Assembly: GCA_012295275.1 (NCBI GenBank) | Contig: CM022667.1 | Span: 16,121,266-16,171,265 of the forward strand | Length of the DNA stretch: 50,000 nucleotides | DNA from: Chrysomallon squamiferum | Taxonomy: Eukaryota; Mollusca; Gastropoda; Neomphalida; Peltospiridae | Direction: 5' to 3' | Part shown: piece after piece, positions 1 through 15,300 of the stretch | How positions within the stretch are numbered: position 1 is the stretch's first letter | Layout of the letters: each line of letters starts with the position of its first letter | The notes under the pieces: model-generated | Seen by the model: only the letters and a program-made list of their open reading frames with translations | The model's database searches: none | Told to the model about the DNA's origin: nothing | Position numbers and translations under genes: made by a program

Positions 1-87
1 GCAACTACGACAAGTTTGCCAATGACAACAAAAGAACTTGCAGAGCGTATAACGGACGGTGGTATCCGCAGCCACTGGTTTGTTCAG
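1..87 (+). CDS. Gene A, exon (partial): C-terminal half of a sushi/CCP domain
   Basis: The window opens inside an exon. The frame with codons starting at position 3 reads NYDKFANDNKRTC, then RAYNGRWYPQPLVCS, which is the end of a sushi (complement control protein) module: the third Cys, the NG-x-W motif and the last Cys before the domain edge. The other two frames lack this pattern. The exon ends TCA G|GTAACC, a phase 1 donor at 87/88. CCP modules are extracellular beta-sandwich units found in complement regulators and adhesion proteins. The upstream part of the domain, the signal peptide and the start of gene A lie outside the window. Confidence 0.8.
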
Positions 88-3828
<3,741 letters not shown>

Positions 3829-4035
3829 AGTCAGTCAACCTAGCGACAGAGGGCATCACTTCCCAGAGTTCAACAAGGACGACAGACACACACTCGTACG
3901 ACTCCTACGTTGCTGTTGACGGAAATGATTCGTGTTCTAGCACCGACGGGGAGTTAAATCCGTGGTGGTCGCTGTCGTTCGATTCAGACATCTACGACAT
4001 TCACATTGTTGACGTGTTATTTGCGAATCCTCTGG
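3829..4035 (+). CDS. Gene A, exon: FTP (fucolectin-type) domain 1, N-terminal half
   Basis: The acceptor TTTATTAG at 3821-3828 and the donor CTG G|GTAAGT bound a 69-codon phase 1-1 exon. It encodes NLATEGITSQSSTRTTDTHS, then a stretch with AVDGN, a Cys-Ser-Ser-Thr element, NPWW and DIYDIHIVDVLF. This is the N-terminal half of the eel fucolectin/tachylectin-4/pentraxin-1 (FTP) F5/8C-like fold, whose hallmarks are NLA...G..SQSST, AVDGN, C..T and PWW. Known FTP domains bind fucose or related glycans. I did not identify the His/Arg/Arg fucose-binding set with confidence, so ligand specificity is open. The second half is in the next exon. Confidence 0.85.
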
Positions 4036-4126
4036 GTAAGTTAAATATGCAAGCAATATTTCAGCTACTGAAATAGCCCACATTTGATGCTGAATTATTA
4101 TGATTATTATTATTATTGGTATTATG

Positions 4127-4171
<45 letters not shown>

Positions 4172-6035
4172 AGTATTATTACCATGATTATCATTATTAT
4201 AATTTGATTTAATTATCATTATTATTATTACTACTAGTATTCTTCTTCTTCTTATTATTATTATTACTAGTATTATTACCATGATTATCATTATTATAAT
4301 GATTATCATTATTGACCGAAAAGTCAAATAATATTAACTAAAACTAGAACTAATAACTTTGCTTTAAAATGACTGAACATGACAATAAATGAAAAGATTT
4401 TCTTTAGCGTCACCAGTGTTCTTTCATGCCATGAAAGATTGATTCTGTTCACTAAATTATCTGAATGCGATTTAAGTATATTGTTCTTCTTATTATTCCT
4501 TTACCACTTTTCTTTGTGTGTAACTGTGTAGCGGTGTGTTGGGGCTGAGGGGAAGTAAAGGCGGTTCCGTATCGCTTTTCTGTCTAAACAAATCAATTCG
4601 TTGTCACAACGATATATAACAATTAAAATGCAGCAATAAAGAACAAAGAAAACATGTAAGAAGAGCATACCACGTTTAAATTATTGAACGTTTTTAACGC
4701 GTCTTTTATGTTTGTTGATTGAGGAAGATAAAACATGTATTTTGATTGCTTTTTCTTATTATCTTTGGTTTTTGTTTTCCTTTGTCGTATTCTTTTTCTC
4801 AGGATATATATATATTTATTATTTTATCACACTGAACGTGATTAATGTGCATTAAATGTCGACATCTGATACGACGGTTAATGTCATATTTTTTAGACAT
4901 CTGATACAACAGTCAGATATGTGTTAAGTGTCGACATCTCATACGACAGTCAGTTGTGCGTTGAATGTCGGCATCTTATACGACAGTCAGTTGTGCGTTG
5001 AATGTCGACATCTCATACGTCAGTCAGTTGTGCGTTGAATGTCGACATCTTATACGACAGTCAGTTGTATAGAAATAAGTGATTGTAATAAACATATCCA
5101 TACTTACTAATACACATGAGGTAGTTTTGATAGTCTAGAGAGAAAGAAAGATTAGGTGTCATAGCTTAACAACTGACATTTGTAAACTAAAATCTAGACA
5201 CACAAACTATTTATTGCTGCATACATAATACATACATACATACATACATACATACTACATAAATACATGCATTCACAGACTGATACACACATACATACGT
5301 ACATAGACATATACATATATATGCATACATGCATATTTTTATATATATACACATACATACGTTCATACATATAGGCAACCATCGATCCATCCAACCATAC
5401 ATCCATACAGACATAAATCGCAATAAATAGCAGAAAGAGTATTAAACATTGGTCAGTTTTTTGTCCCCCACAAAAACCACCTTCTGAATTACAGAAAGCT
5501 CTGGAATAACTGTTCTACACTTCTAAATTAATGGGAAGCTGCATATGAACGATTTCTTACTGTTAAACGGATTTTTTTGTTTGTTTGTTTTGTAAATGAA
5601 AACATGTTTCATCTCCTCAGAATGCGCATATTTCACTATCAATAACCGTTAGTAATTAAATGTAAACATTATTATTATTACATTGCACCTTGCTATGATC
5701 AGTCAAATGTATGATTGGGTTTACGCAATTACTATTGATTATTGATTTTTAAATTTAATTACAGTTTTATATAATCATTAATACTTGAATTAACACAATG
5801 ATCTAGATTAATAATTTATTATTATTTTAATTTTTTAAAGTTTTACTTCTTCTTCGATTAACTTGTTTTTGTTACCGCAGTGAAGCATTAAAAATATCTG
5901 ACATTTTTCGAGTGTATAATAACTGATGGTATCGATGTTTTTTGTTTTTTTATCTGTAATATGATAATCGTGCATTTCCATTTCGGTAATCAGGTTTTCA
6001 AAGCTTTGAAAAAGTAATATTTTATTACAAAGTTA

Positions 6036-6106
<71 letters not shown>

Positions 6107-6388
6107 TTACTACTACTGCTATTACTACTACTACTACTATACTACTGCTGCTATTACTACTACTACTATCGTTACAACTGTTATTACTACTACCACCACT
6201 ACTACTATTATAGCTACTGCTTTCACTACAACCAATACTACCTTTTCTATCATCATCATCATTATTATTATTATTATTTTGTTATTGTTGAAAACGTATA
6301 CTAATTTTAATAGATTTCTTTTTTCTTTATTTATATATTTTATTTTTTTATTTTATTTTATTTTTATTTATTTATTTATTTATTAATT

Positions 6389-6421
<33 letters not shown>

Positions 6422-6514
6422 TTATTTTCATTAAAATAATTGCGTATGACTATTTATTTATTTTAGATTTCTTTACGTATGATACATTCATTTACACCTC
6501 TTCTTAACTCTCAG
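4036..6514 (+). other. Gene A intron between the two FTP halves
   Basis: A 2.5-kb intron splitting the FTP domain. It contains (TTG)n at about 4131-4172, AT-rich unique sequence, a 37-bp minisatellite (4858-5077, listed separately), ATAC-family repeats at 5220-5400, an (ACT)n block at 6040-6240 and TTTA/ATT tracts at 6300-6420. No coding signal was seen. Confidence 0.6.
4858..5077. repeat. 37-bp minisatellite, about 6 copies
   Basis: The unit begins GTCGACATCTCATACGACAG and ends in a CAGTTGTGCGTTGAAT-like stretch. Units start at 4858, about 4893, 4930, 4967, 5004 and 5041. The last four are exactly 37 bp apart and nearly identical; the first two are diverged. It is richer in GC and CpG than its surroundings and lies within the FTP1 intron. 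Confidence 0.9.
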
Positions 6515-6724
6515 ACTTCAACAGCTCCAGTATAAACATAACGGTGGAAGTGTACAACCCGGATTGGATATTTACCTGCCCGTCAGTGAAGTTGACAGAG
6601 GAAGCCCAGTATCTGGCACAGTGCAGTGTCCGTGCCTATGGAGACGTACGTATAACGGTTCACTACGCCGAGGAAACGCCACTAGAGATATGCGACGTCG
6701 TTGTCAAAGGCCGGCAACACAACT
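6515..6724 (+). CDS. Gene A, exon: FTP domain 1, C-terminal half
   Basis: A 70-codon phase 1-1 exon between acceptor CTCTCAG (ending 6514) and donor AAC T|GTAAGT. It reads DFNSSSINITVEVYNPDW, then a Cys, then CSVRAYGDVRITVHYAEETP and LEICDVVVKG. The pattern of a Cys followed by G-D/R-V-x-I/V and then L-x-I/L-C-x-V-x-V-x-G is the C-terminal beta-sheet of FTP and F5/8C-like domains. Together with the preceding exon it makes a complete FTP domain of about 135 residues. An Asn-Ile-Thr sequon sits near its start. The intron cuts the domain at the same place as in gene C. Confidence 0.85.
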
Positions 6725-6936
6725 GTAAGTGTTTGTAAGAAATGTAAAGACAAAAGTACTTTTACAATATTCAGGACATTGCTATGCTCTTTGGTATCGT
6801 TATGTTGAAAGTCAGTAGTGATAATTAAAAACAAAACAAAACAAACAACAACCAAACAAGAACAACAAGAATGAAAAATAAAACATCTTATTACTTTATA
6901 ATAATTTTTATATATATATATATATGACTTTTACAG

Positions 6937-7113
6937 CTGAGTGCGACAGACCCATTGTTCAAATCGGCGCCAGAGTTGACTACAACGTCACCGACCACCT
7001 CGTCAACGTGAAGTACTACTGTGAGAACAGCGCTGGTTACTACTACCAGAATGGAAGGAATGACGCCACATGCAGAAATTCTTACTGGAAAATGGCCACC
7101 ATTTATTGCGAAA
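6937..7113 (+). CDS. Gene A, exon: sushi/CCP domain
   Basis: A complete one-exon CCP module of 59 codons, phase 1-1, with acceptor TTTTACAG and donor GAA A|GTAAGA. It starts SECDRPIVQIGARVDYN, carries VKYYCENSAGYYYQNG and ends in a TCRN / YWKMATIYCE stretch. Four Cys, the Y-x-C and the Trp before the last Cys fit the sushi consensus. It is separated from FTP1 by a 212-bp intron. As an extracellular spacer or ligand-binding unit it follows the FTP lectin domain; gene C instead has two CCPs before its FTP pair. Confidence 0.88.
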
Positions 7114-7940
7114 GTAAGATATTGTGAGATGCGCATTCACATGCATGCGTATCTATATATTCATAAGTAACTGAAATCTATGTAGTCACAGTTATCAGAA
7201 CTGTATATTCATACTAAACAGAAATTCTATACAGGCATACGTAATAGAAATCTATATAGTCATACATAATTGAAATCTTTACAGTTACACATGGTAGAAA
7301 TCTTTATAGTCATACATAAAGGAAATCTATATAGTCAGTCACATGCAATTGAAATATTTATAGTCGAACGCAATATAAATCTATATAATCACATGTATTA
7401 TGAATCTTTAAAATCGTACATAATACAAATCTACACGAATCACGTAACAGACATCAATACACGTTTAATAGAAATCTGATACTTCTACAGTGTTGCTGAT
7501 ACAGTCTATTTAATAATAGAAATACATATAGACGCACGTTACAGAAATCGATGTAGAAATGTACATAGTCACATGTGATAGAAATCCATTTACTGACACA
7601 TTTGTTGAGATCTATATAATCATACATCACAAAAATACATGTAATCATGAATAATAGAAATCTACATAAACTACTTAATAGCAGTCTATATAAACACGCG
7701 AAATAGAAATCTCTATAATTTTACTAATATACCGAATTATTACTACTATATTACTTTAACTATTACTACTGTTACTAGTACTTCTTCTTCTACTACTACT
7801 ACTATATTACAATCAACATATATTGCTACTGCTTCTACTATCTCTACTACAACAATATTTACAACAACTACCATACTATTTACAATTAATACCATTTCTG
7901 CCACTACTAATTTCTGTTATTAATTATTATTATTCCACAG
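7114..7940 (+). other. Gene A intron with degenerate 25-bp tandem repeat
   Basis: An 827-bp intron. Most of it (about 7165-7715) is a diverged tandem array with a period close to 25 bp, consensus near GAAATCTATATAGTCATACA. ACT/ATT-rich sequence follows up to the acceptor TTCCACAG. No coding exon was recognised here, although the next FTP half appears to lack its N-terminal part. Confidence 0.65.
7165..7715. repeat. Degenerate ~25-bp minisatellite
   Basis: GAAATCT-A/T-TATAGTCA blocks recur about every 25 bases, for example from about 7247, 7272, 7297 and 7322, followed by more diverged copies. Copies differ by substitutions and small indels, so the array looks old. Confidence 0.75.
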
Positions 7941-8054
7941 ATGAGGAAAACAAGTTAATTCACGGAACATATTTATCTCAGGGAAACATTACTGTTTGGG
8001 ATCTCGAAGAAGAGTTTGAAGTACAATCAGTTATTTTACACTTCAATACATCAG
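7941..8054 (+). CDS. Gene A, exon: truncated FTP domain 2, N-terminal part
   Basis: A short 38-codon exon, phase 1-1, between TATTCCACAG and TCA G|GTACTT. It reads NEENKLIHGTYLSQGNITVW, then DLEEEFEVQSVILHFNTSG. The end aligns with the strand that closes the other N-terminal halves (x-Y-x-I/V-x-x-V-x-L/V-x-F), so it is the FTP N-half with the first ~30 residues missing, including NLA/SQSST, AVDGN, the Cys and PWW. The next exon supplies a convincing C-terminal half, which supports this being a real but shortened galactose-binding-like domain. It may have lost glycan binding. Confidence 0.7.
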
Positions 8055-8363
8055 GTACTTGTTAATCTACTTTTCTGTCTGTCTCTCCTTCCTACCTCTC
8101 TTTCCTCCACCCCTCTCCCTTCCATATACAGAACAAAAAACAAAAAAAAACACTAAAAAGAACACGTTTATTTAAAATGTCTGAATGTAAGTGGATGGAT
8201 GGAGGGATAATGATGCGTGCTTGCATATGAATACGTAGGTACGAATGTAGTTATGTATGTATATGTATCAGTTGTGTTTGTAAGAACATATATACAGTAT
8301 ATGAACAACTTTAGATGATTACTTGCTATTAATGTATAATTTAATATTATTCTTGTTTTTCAG
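8055..8363 (+). other. Gene A intron
   Basis: A 309-bp intron with a T/C-rich start and a GTAC/GTAT-rich middle, ending TTGTTTTTCAG. Nothing else was recognised. Confidence 0.6.
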
Positions 8364-8594
8364 TGAGTTTCAAAAACATTCAAGTTTCAGTCCAAAAAAC
8401 GTTTAGTGATTATGAAAAGAAAATTTGTAAAAGGACCCCCAAAACATATCTTCTGCTAAACAACACAAAAACTGCTGCTTTTCAATGTACTGGTAGTCCT
8501 TATGGGCGATACATCACTTTATTAGAAGAAAAAGGACCATACTCTCTCCTGAATTCAGAAGTTAGGATATTTGGAAGACGAAAAATTGATAAAC
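8364..8594 (+). CDS. Gene A, exon: FTP domain 2, C-terminal half
   Basis: A 77-codon phase 1-1 exon from acceptor TTTTTCAG to donor AAA C|GTAAGG. It reads VSFKNIQVSVQKTFSDYEKK, a Cys, a middle segment, FQCTGSPYGRYITLLEEKG and SLLNSEVRIFGRR. The C-x(5)-GRY-I-x-L ... L-x-x-S-E-V-R-I-F-G pattern matches the terminal strands of FTP/F5-8C domains (consensus GRYV...L.LCEVEVFG). The family's second Cys is replaced by Ser in LLNSEV. It pairs with the shortened exon at 7941-8054. Confidence 0.8.
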
Positions 8595-8700
8595 GTAAGG
8601 ATGTTGAGATTTAAAGGGAAGTAATCCAGAAAAAAAGATATAGTAAATAATAAAAATGTTCACGAAAATCACCAACAAGAAAAACAAAATATCTTCAAAA

Positions 8701-8781
<81 letters not shown>

Positions 8782-8973
8782 TTCTATTTATACATTCTTC
8801 TCTTAGCCTTCGTCTATCCTTTCTCTGTTATCACTGATGTATAGGATGGAGTAAATTATTCAGTCTGCAATGCACCACGGCTAATCTGTTTTACTAATAG
8901 CAGTTAACAAGGTAAACTGTGCAGATGTGTATTCAGTCTTCTGAAATACCTTTAACCGCAGATAAATATATTA

Positions 8974-9004
<31 letters not shown>

Positions 9005-9276
9005 TTTATTTGTTTGTTTATTATTATTATTATTATTTTTTAATATTATTATTATTTTTTAATATTATTATAATTAGCCCAGTTAATATAGCTAGGTCTA
9101 CAATAATGTTTGTTATCTGGAATTCAAAATAAATGTTTTATCTAATGGCAGATAGTTATGTTTGTCGTAAATTGGGACCAGGTTAAAAAAAAAAAAAAAT
9201 GGCGGATTTATCTTTGCTAGAAAAATATACAGCATGTAAAGAAACGATAGCTCAAAGATTCACTTTCACGTTACAG
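8595..9276 (+). other. Gene A intron with long (CA)n
   Basis: A 682-bp intron holding a (CA)n run at about 8703-8779 (some 38 dinucleotides), ATT/TTTA tracts at 8970-9075 and a run of A at 9185-9199. The acceptor is TTACAG. Confidence 0.65.
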
Positions 9277-9522
9277 CACTAGAATGTCTTGAAGATAACA
9301 AGGGTCTCTCGTATAAAGGCCAGATCAATTTTACAATATATGGACAGGAATGTCTCGCCTGGAGTAACTTAACCGATCAGCGTTTCACGAGCGAAGACTT
9401 CCCAGAATACACTTTGGAGGAAGTGGGAAACAAGTGCAGGAATCCAGCCGGACGTGACGTCAAACCCTGGTGTTACACGTCACTGTCGAAAAACAAAGAG
9501 TACTGCCCAATACTGAGCTGCC
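9277..9522 (+). CDS. Gene A, exon: kringle domain 1
   Basis: A complete kringle in one 82-codon phase 1-1 exon. It begins PLECLEDNKGLSYKGQ, then GQECLAWSNLTDQRF, and carries the diagnostic GNKCRNPAGRDVKPWCYT and EYCPILSC. All six kringle cysteines are present in the usual order, with CRNP and PWCY intact. Kringles are disulfide-rich binding modules known from plasminogen, HGF and ROR receptors; some bind lysine. An N-L-T sequon lies in the second loop. The donor is TGC C|GTAAGT. Confidence 0.95.
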
Positions 9523-10801
<1,279 letters not shown>

Positions 10802-11050
10802 AAGATATCTGTACATATGGAAAACACGGAGATAAATACCAAGGCACGATAAACAAGACAAAATCAGGACTCGAATGTCAGAGGTGGAGGAAACAGACTC
10901 CACATAAACACGACTTCCGTTTAAACAAACAATTTCCTCCTGGAAATAGAAACAATTACTGTCGTAATCCTCTGACTTCTCAGACGACTCCCTGGTGTTT
11001 CACAACCAACTCCTCAGTGAGATACGAGGCCTGCAATATTCCTTCTTGTC
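10802..11050 (+). CDS. Gene A, exon: kringle domain 2
   Basis: A second complete kringle, 83 codons, phase 1-1. It begins QDICTYGKHGDKYQGTINKT, continues LECQRWRKQTPHKHDFR, then NNYCRNPLTSQTTPWCFTTN and ACNIPSC. Six cysteines, CRNP and PWCF are intact. It is only moderately similar to kringle 1, so the tandem pair is not a recent duplication. Two potential N-glycosylation sites (NKT, NSS) are visible. The donor is TGT C|GTGAGT. The intron that follows contains two degenerate copies of this exon's 3' end. Confidence 0.95.
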
Positions 11051-11340
11051 GTGAGTATAAGTATGTTAGTTTTAACAGTCTTTTAATTTGGCAAACTATG
11101 AAGTATATTACCTTTGAATATTCCATAACAAGCTCTGGTCTTTCACAACCAACATCTCAGTGAAAAACGAAATCTACAGTATTCGTTCTTGTCGTAAGTA
11201 TAGTTATATCAGTTTTAGCAGTATTGTAATTTGTCAAACTATGAACTATATTGACCTTTGAATAGTCCATAGCAACTTCATGATGTTTCAAACCCAACAC
11301 CTCAGTCACATATGAGATCTGTAAAATATTTGTATATATG
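10990..11340. repeat. Three tandem ~143-145 bp copies spanning kringle-2 exon end and intron start
   Basis: The exon's last ~55 bp plus the first ~85 bp of intron recur downstream. The TTTCACAACCAAC block at 10998 reappears at 11141 and, changed to TTTCAAACCCAAC, at 11286, giving periods of 143 and 145. The TTCTTGTCGT-AGTATA donor region also recurs near 11187. Copies 2 and 3 lack a usable kringle frame and are non-coding remnants. Confidence 0.88.
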
Positions 11341-11555
11341 GACAGATGTCTATAATTAATTATGTTTGTATATATATATATATATAATATTGACAGTATT
11401 AAAATCCACTTTTCTACTTAAACTAATCTTACATATGTGTATGTACGCATGTGTTCGTGTTAATATGATGTACATATATCAGTATGAATTTATTAACTAA
11501 GATAATCATATTTATAATCATCATCTTCATTATTGTTTTCATCATCATCACCATC

Positions 11556-11650
<95 letters not shown>

Positions 11651-11695
11651 TATTATTATTATTATTATTATTATTATTGAATTTCAATATTTCAG
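11051..11695 (+). other. Gene A intron with kringle-tail copies and (AAT)n/(ATT)n
   Basis: A 645-bp intron. Its first half consists of the two degenerate kringle-tail copies. It ends with (AAT)n at about 11557-11650 followed by (ATT)n to about 11679, an inverted simple repeat able to fold into a hairpin just before the acceptor ATTTCAG. Confidence 0.7.
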
Positions 11696-11914
11696 CTACA
11701 GATTTTGATGTAGGCACAGCTCAGCTTTTTAACCGGAGCAGTTTGGAACAGTATAAAACGGAAGATGAGTGTTTTTATTGGAAAGGTGTTTCTAGCAATG
11801 AAAAGGACACAAACAATTCAGATGTTGCATGCGAATCTCAAACATCAGTTACAATTCTCTGTAAAAAACAGATTAATGATAATTTCCGCTGGAAATTTAT
11901 ACATCTGGATTGTA
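11696..11914 (+). CDS. Gene A, exon: unrecognised four-cysteine module
   Basis: A 73-codon phase 1-1 exon between the kringles and the mucin exon. It reads PTDFDVGTAQLFNRSSLEQY, KTEDECFYWKGVSSNEKD, SDVACESQTSVTILCKKQ and FRWKFIHLDC. There are four cysteines, probably two disulfides, and two N-glycosylation sequons (NRS, NNS). I do not recognise the fold. The splice sites (ATTTCAG, TGT A|GTAAGT), the phase and the position all fit a genuine extracellular cassette. Confidence 0.75.
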
Positions 11915-12376
11915 GTAAGTTAAAATAAAAACATAAGTAAAAGAAAAAAGATAAAATAAATAAAAATAATGATATAATGATGATTTTGGCAAGTAAATAA
12001 ATAAATAAATATAAGAATAGAAACAATAAACCAAATAAACATAAAATCAAAAACAAAAAATTAAAAAAATTAAAATTTATGCATCTGTTTTTGTGTTTGT
12101 CTATACCCACACAAACACACTCCCACACGCACACAAATTCATACGTATATATACACACACACATAATATATGAATCCATCCATAAATAAACATGAATACA
12201 TACAAAATAGATATACTTATGTACGTACATTCATGTATAAAAAAAAACAGAACCTACAACTGGGATATTAACATACAAACGCACTCATACACAATTCCGA
12301 ATCATTAACTTTAGAACTAAACTATATTTCAACCGTGAAATAGAAATACATTTCTTAAAATAAACTTTATTTTTAG
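11915..12376 (+). other. Gene A intron
   Basis: A 462-bp A-rich intron with ATAA/AAAT-type repeats, CACA and TATA stretches. It ends in the T-rich acceptor CTTTATTTTTAG. Confidence 0.6.
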
Positions 12377-15300
12377 TTCCACCATCATCCAGAGTATCTA
12401 ATATGACTAATTCAGAATCAACAAGTTCTGCGGAACCTACAATAACAAGTACTGCAGAACCTTCAACAACAAGTACTGCACAACCTTCAACAAGTATTGC
12501 AGATTCAACAAGTACTGCAGAACCTTCAACAACAAGTACAACAGAATCAACAAGTACTGCAGAAACAACAAGTACTGCAGAATCAACAAGTACTACAGAA
12601 CCATCAACAAGTACTGCAGAACCATCAACAACAAGTACTACAGAACCTTCAACAACAAGTACTGCAGACCCTTCAACAACAAGTACTGCAGAACCTTCAA
12701 CAACAAGTACTGCAGAACCTTCAACAACAAGTACTGCAGAACCTTCAACAACAAGTACTGCAGAACCTTCAACAACAAGTACTGCAGAACCTTCAACAAC
12801 AAGTTCTGCAGAACCTTCAACAAGTATTGCAGATTCAAGTACTGCAGAATCAACAAGTACTGCAGAATCAACAAGTACTGCAGAATCAACAAGTACTACA
12901 GAACCTTCAACAACAAGTACTGCAGACCCTTCAACAACAAGTACTGCAGAACCTTCAACAACAAGTACTGCAGAACCTTCAACAACAAGTACTGCAGAAC
13001 CTTCAACAACAAGTTCTGCAGAATCATCAAGTACTGCAGAACCTTCAACAACAAGTTCTGCAGAATCAACAAGTACTGCAGAATCAACAAATACTACAGA
13101 ACCTTCAACAACAAGTACTACAGAATCAACAAATACTACAGAACCTTCATCAACAAGTACTAAAGAAACAACAAATACTACAGAATCAACAAGTACTGCA
13201 GAAACAACAAGTATTGCAGAATCAACAAATACTACAGACCCGTCAACAACAAGTACTACAGAAACAACAAATACTACAGAATCAACAAGTACCACAGAAA
13301 CAACAAGTACTGCAGAATCAACAAGTACTGCAGAACCATCAACAAGTACTGCAGAACCATCAACAACAAGTACTACAGAACCTTCAACAAGTACTGCAGA
13401 CCCTTCAACAACAAGTACTGTAGAACCTTCAACAACAAGTACCGCAGAATCAACAAGTACTGCAGAAACAACAAGTACTGCAGAACCTTCAACAACAAGT
13501 ACTGCAGAACCTTCAACAATCAACAACAAGTACTACAGAACCTTCAACAACAAGTACTGCAGAACCTTCAACAACAAGTACTGCAGAACCTTCTACAGAA
13601 ACAACAAGTACTGCAGAACCTTACAGAACCTTCAACAACAAGTACTGCAGAACCTTCAACAACAAGTACTACAGAAACAACAAGTACTACAGAAACAACA
13701 AGTACTGCAGAATCAACAAATACTACAGAACCTTCAACAACAAGTACTGCAGAAACAACAAGTATTGCAGAAACAACAAGTACTACAGAATCAACAAGTA
13801 CTACAGAACCTTCAACAACAAGTACTACAGAAACAACAAGTATTGCAGAAACAACAAGTACTGCAGAAACAAGTACTTCAGAACGTTCAACAACAAGTAC
13901 TGCAGAATCTTCAACAACAAGTACTACAGAAACAACAAGTACTGCAGAACCTTCAACAACAAGTACTACAGAAACAACAAGTACTTCAGAACCTCCAACA
14001 ACAAGTACTGCAGAAACAACAAGTACTACAGAAACAACAAGTACTGCAGAAACAACAATTACTACAGAAACAACAAATACTACAGAACCTTCAACAACAA
14101 GTACTGCAGACACAACAAATGCAGAATCAGAACCTCCAACAACAAATACTGCAGAATCAACAAGTACTTCAGAACCTTCAACAACAAGTACTACAGAAAC
14201 AACAAGTACTGCAGAATCAACAAGTACCACAGAAACAACAAGTACTTCAGAACCTTCAACAACAAGTACTACAGAACCTTCAACAACAAGTACTGCAGAA
14301 TCAGCAAGTACTACAGAAACAACAAGTACTTCAGAATCTCCAACAACAAGTACTACAGAACCTGCAACAACAAGTACTACAGAAACAACAAGTACTGTAG
14401 AACCTTCAACAACAAGTACTGCAGAAACAACAAGTACTGTAGAAACAACAAGTACTACAGAATCAACAAGTACTACAGAAACAACAAGTACTGCAGAATC
14501 AACAAATACTACAGAACCTTCAACAACAAGTACTACAGAATCAACAAATACTACAGAACCTTCATCAACAAGTACTACAGAAACAACAAATACTACAGAA
14601 TCAACAAGTACTGCAGAAACAACAAGTACTGTAGAACCTTCAACAACAAGTACTACAGAATCAACAAGTACCACAGAAACAACAAATACTACAGAACCTT
14701 CAACAACAAGTACTACAGAATCAACAAATACTACAGAACCTTCATCAACAAGTACTACAGAAACAACAAATACTACAGAATCAACAAGTACTGCAGAATC
14801 AACAAGTACTGCAGAACCATCATCAAGTACTGCAGAACCATCAACAACAAGTACTACAGAACCTTCAACAACAAGTACTGCAGACCCTTCAACAACAAGT
14901 ACTGTAGAACCTTCAACAACAAGTAGTACAGAATCAACAAGTACAGCAGAACCTTCAACAACAAGTACTGCAGAACCTTCAACAACAGGTACTGCAGAAC
15001 CTTCAACAACAAGTACTTCAGAACCTTCAACAACAAGTACTACAGAACCTCCAACAACAAGTACTGCAGAACCTTCAACAACAAGTACTGCAGAATCAAC
15101 TAGTACTACACAAACAACAAGTACTGCAGAAACAACAGATACTACAGAACCTTCAACAACAAGTACTACAGAAACAACAAGTACTAAAGAAACAACAAGT
15201 ACTGCAGAAACAACAAGTACTGCAGAAACAACAAGTACTTCAGAACCTCCAACAACAAGTACTGCAGAATCTTCAACAAGTACTACAGAAACAACAAGTA

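Noticed and set aside
4858-5077. CRISPR-like regular repeat (37 bp)
   Set aside because: There are no unique spacers; units are head to tail, and the DNA is eukaryotic with introns.
12285-13529. 414-codon - strand frame ending near 12285
   Set aside because: Antisense shadow of the first mucin segment.
12497-14400. Sense-strand Gln/Leu-rich frames (QVLQNLQQQ repeats)
   Set aside because: These are the shifted frame of the mucin repeat, interrupted by TAG wherever GTAGAA occurs. They would be reached only through the frameshifts discussed in the findings.
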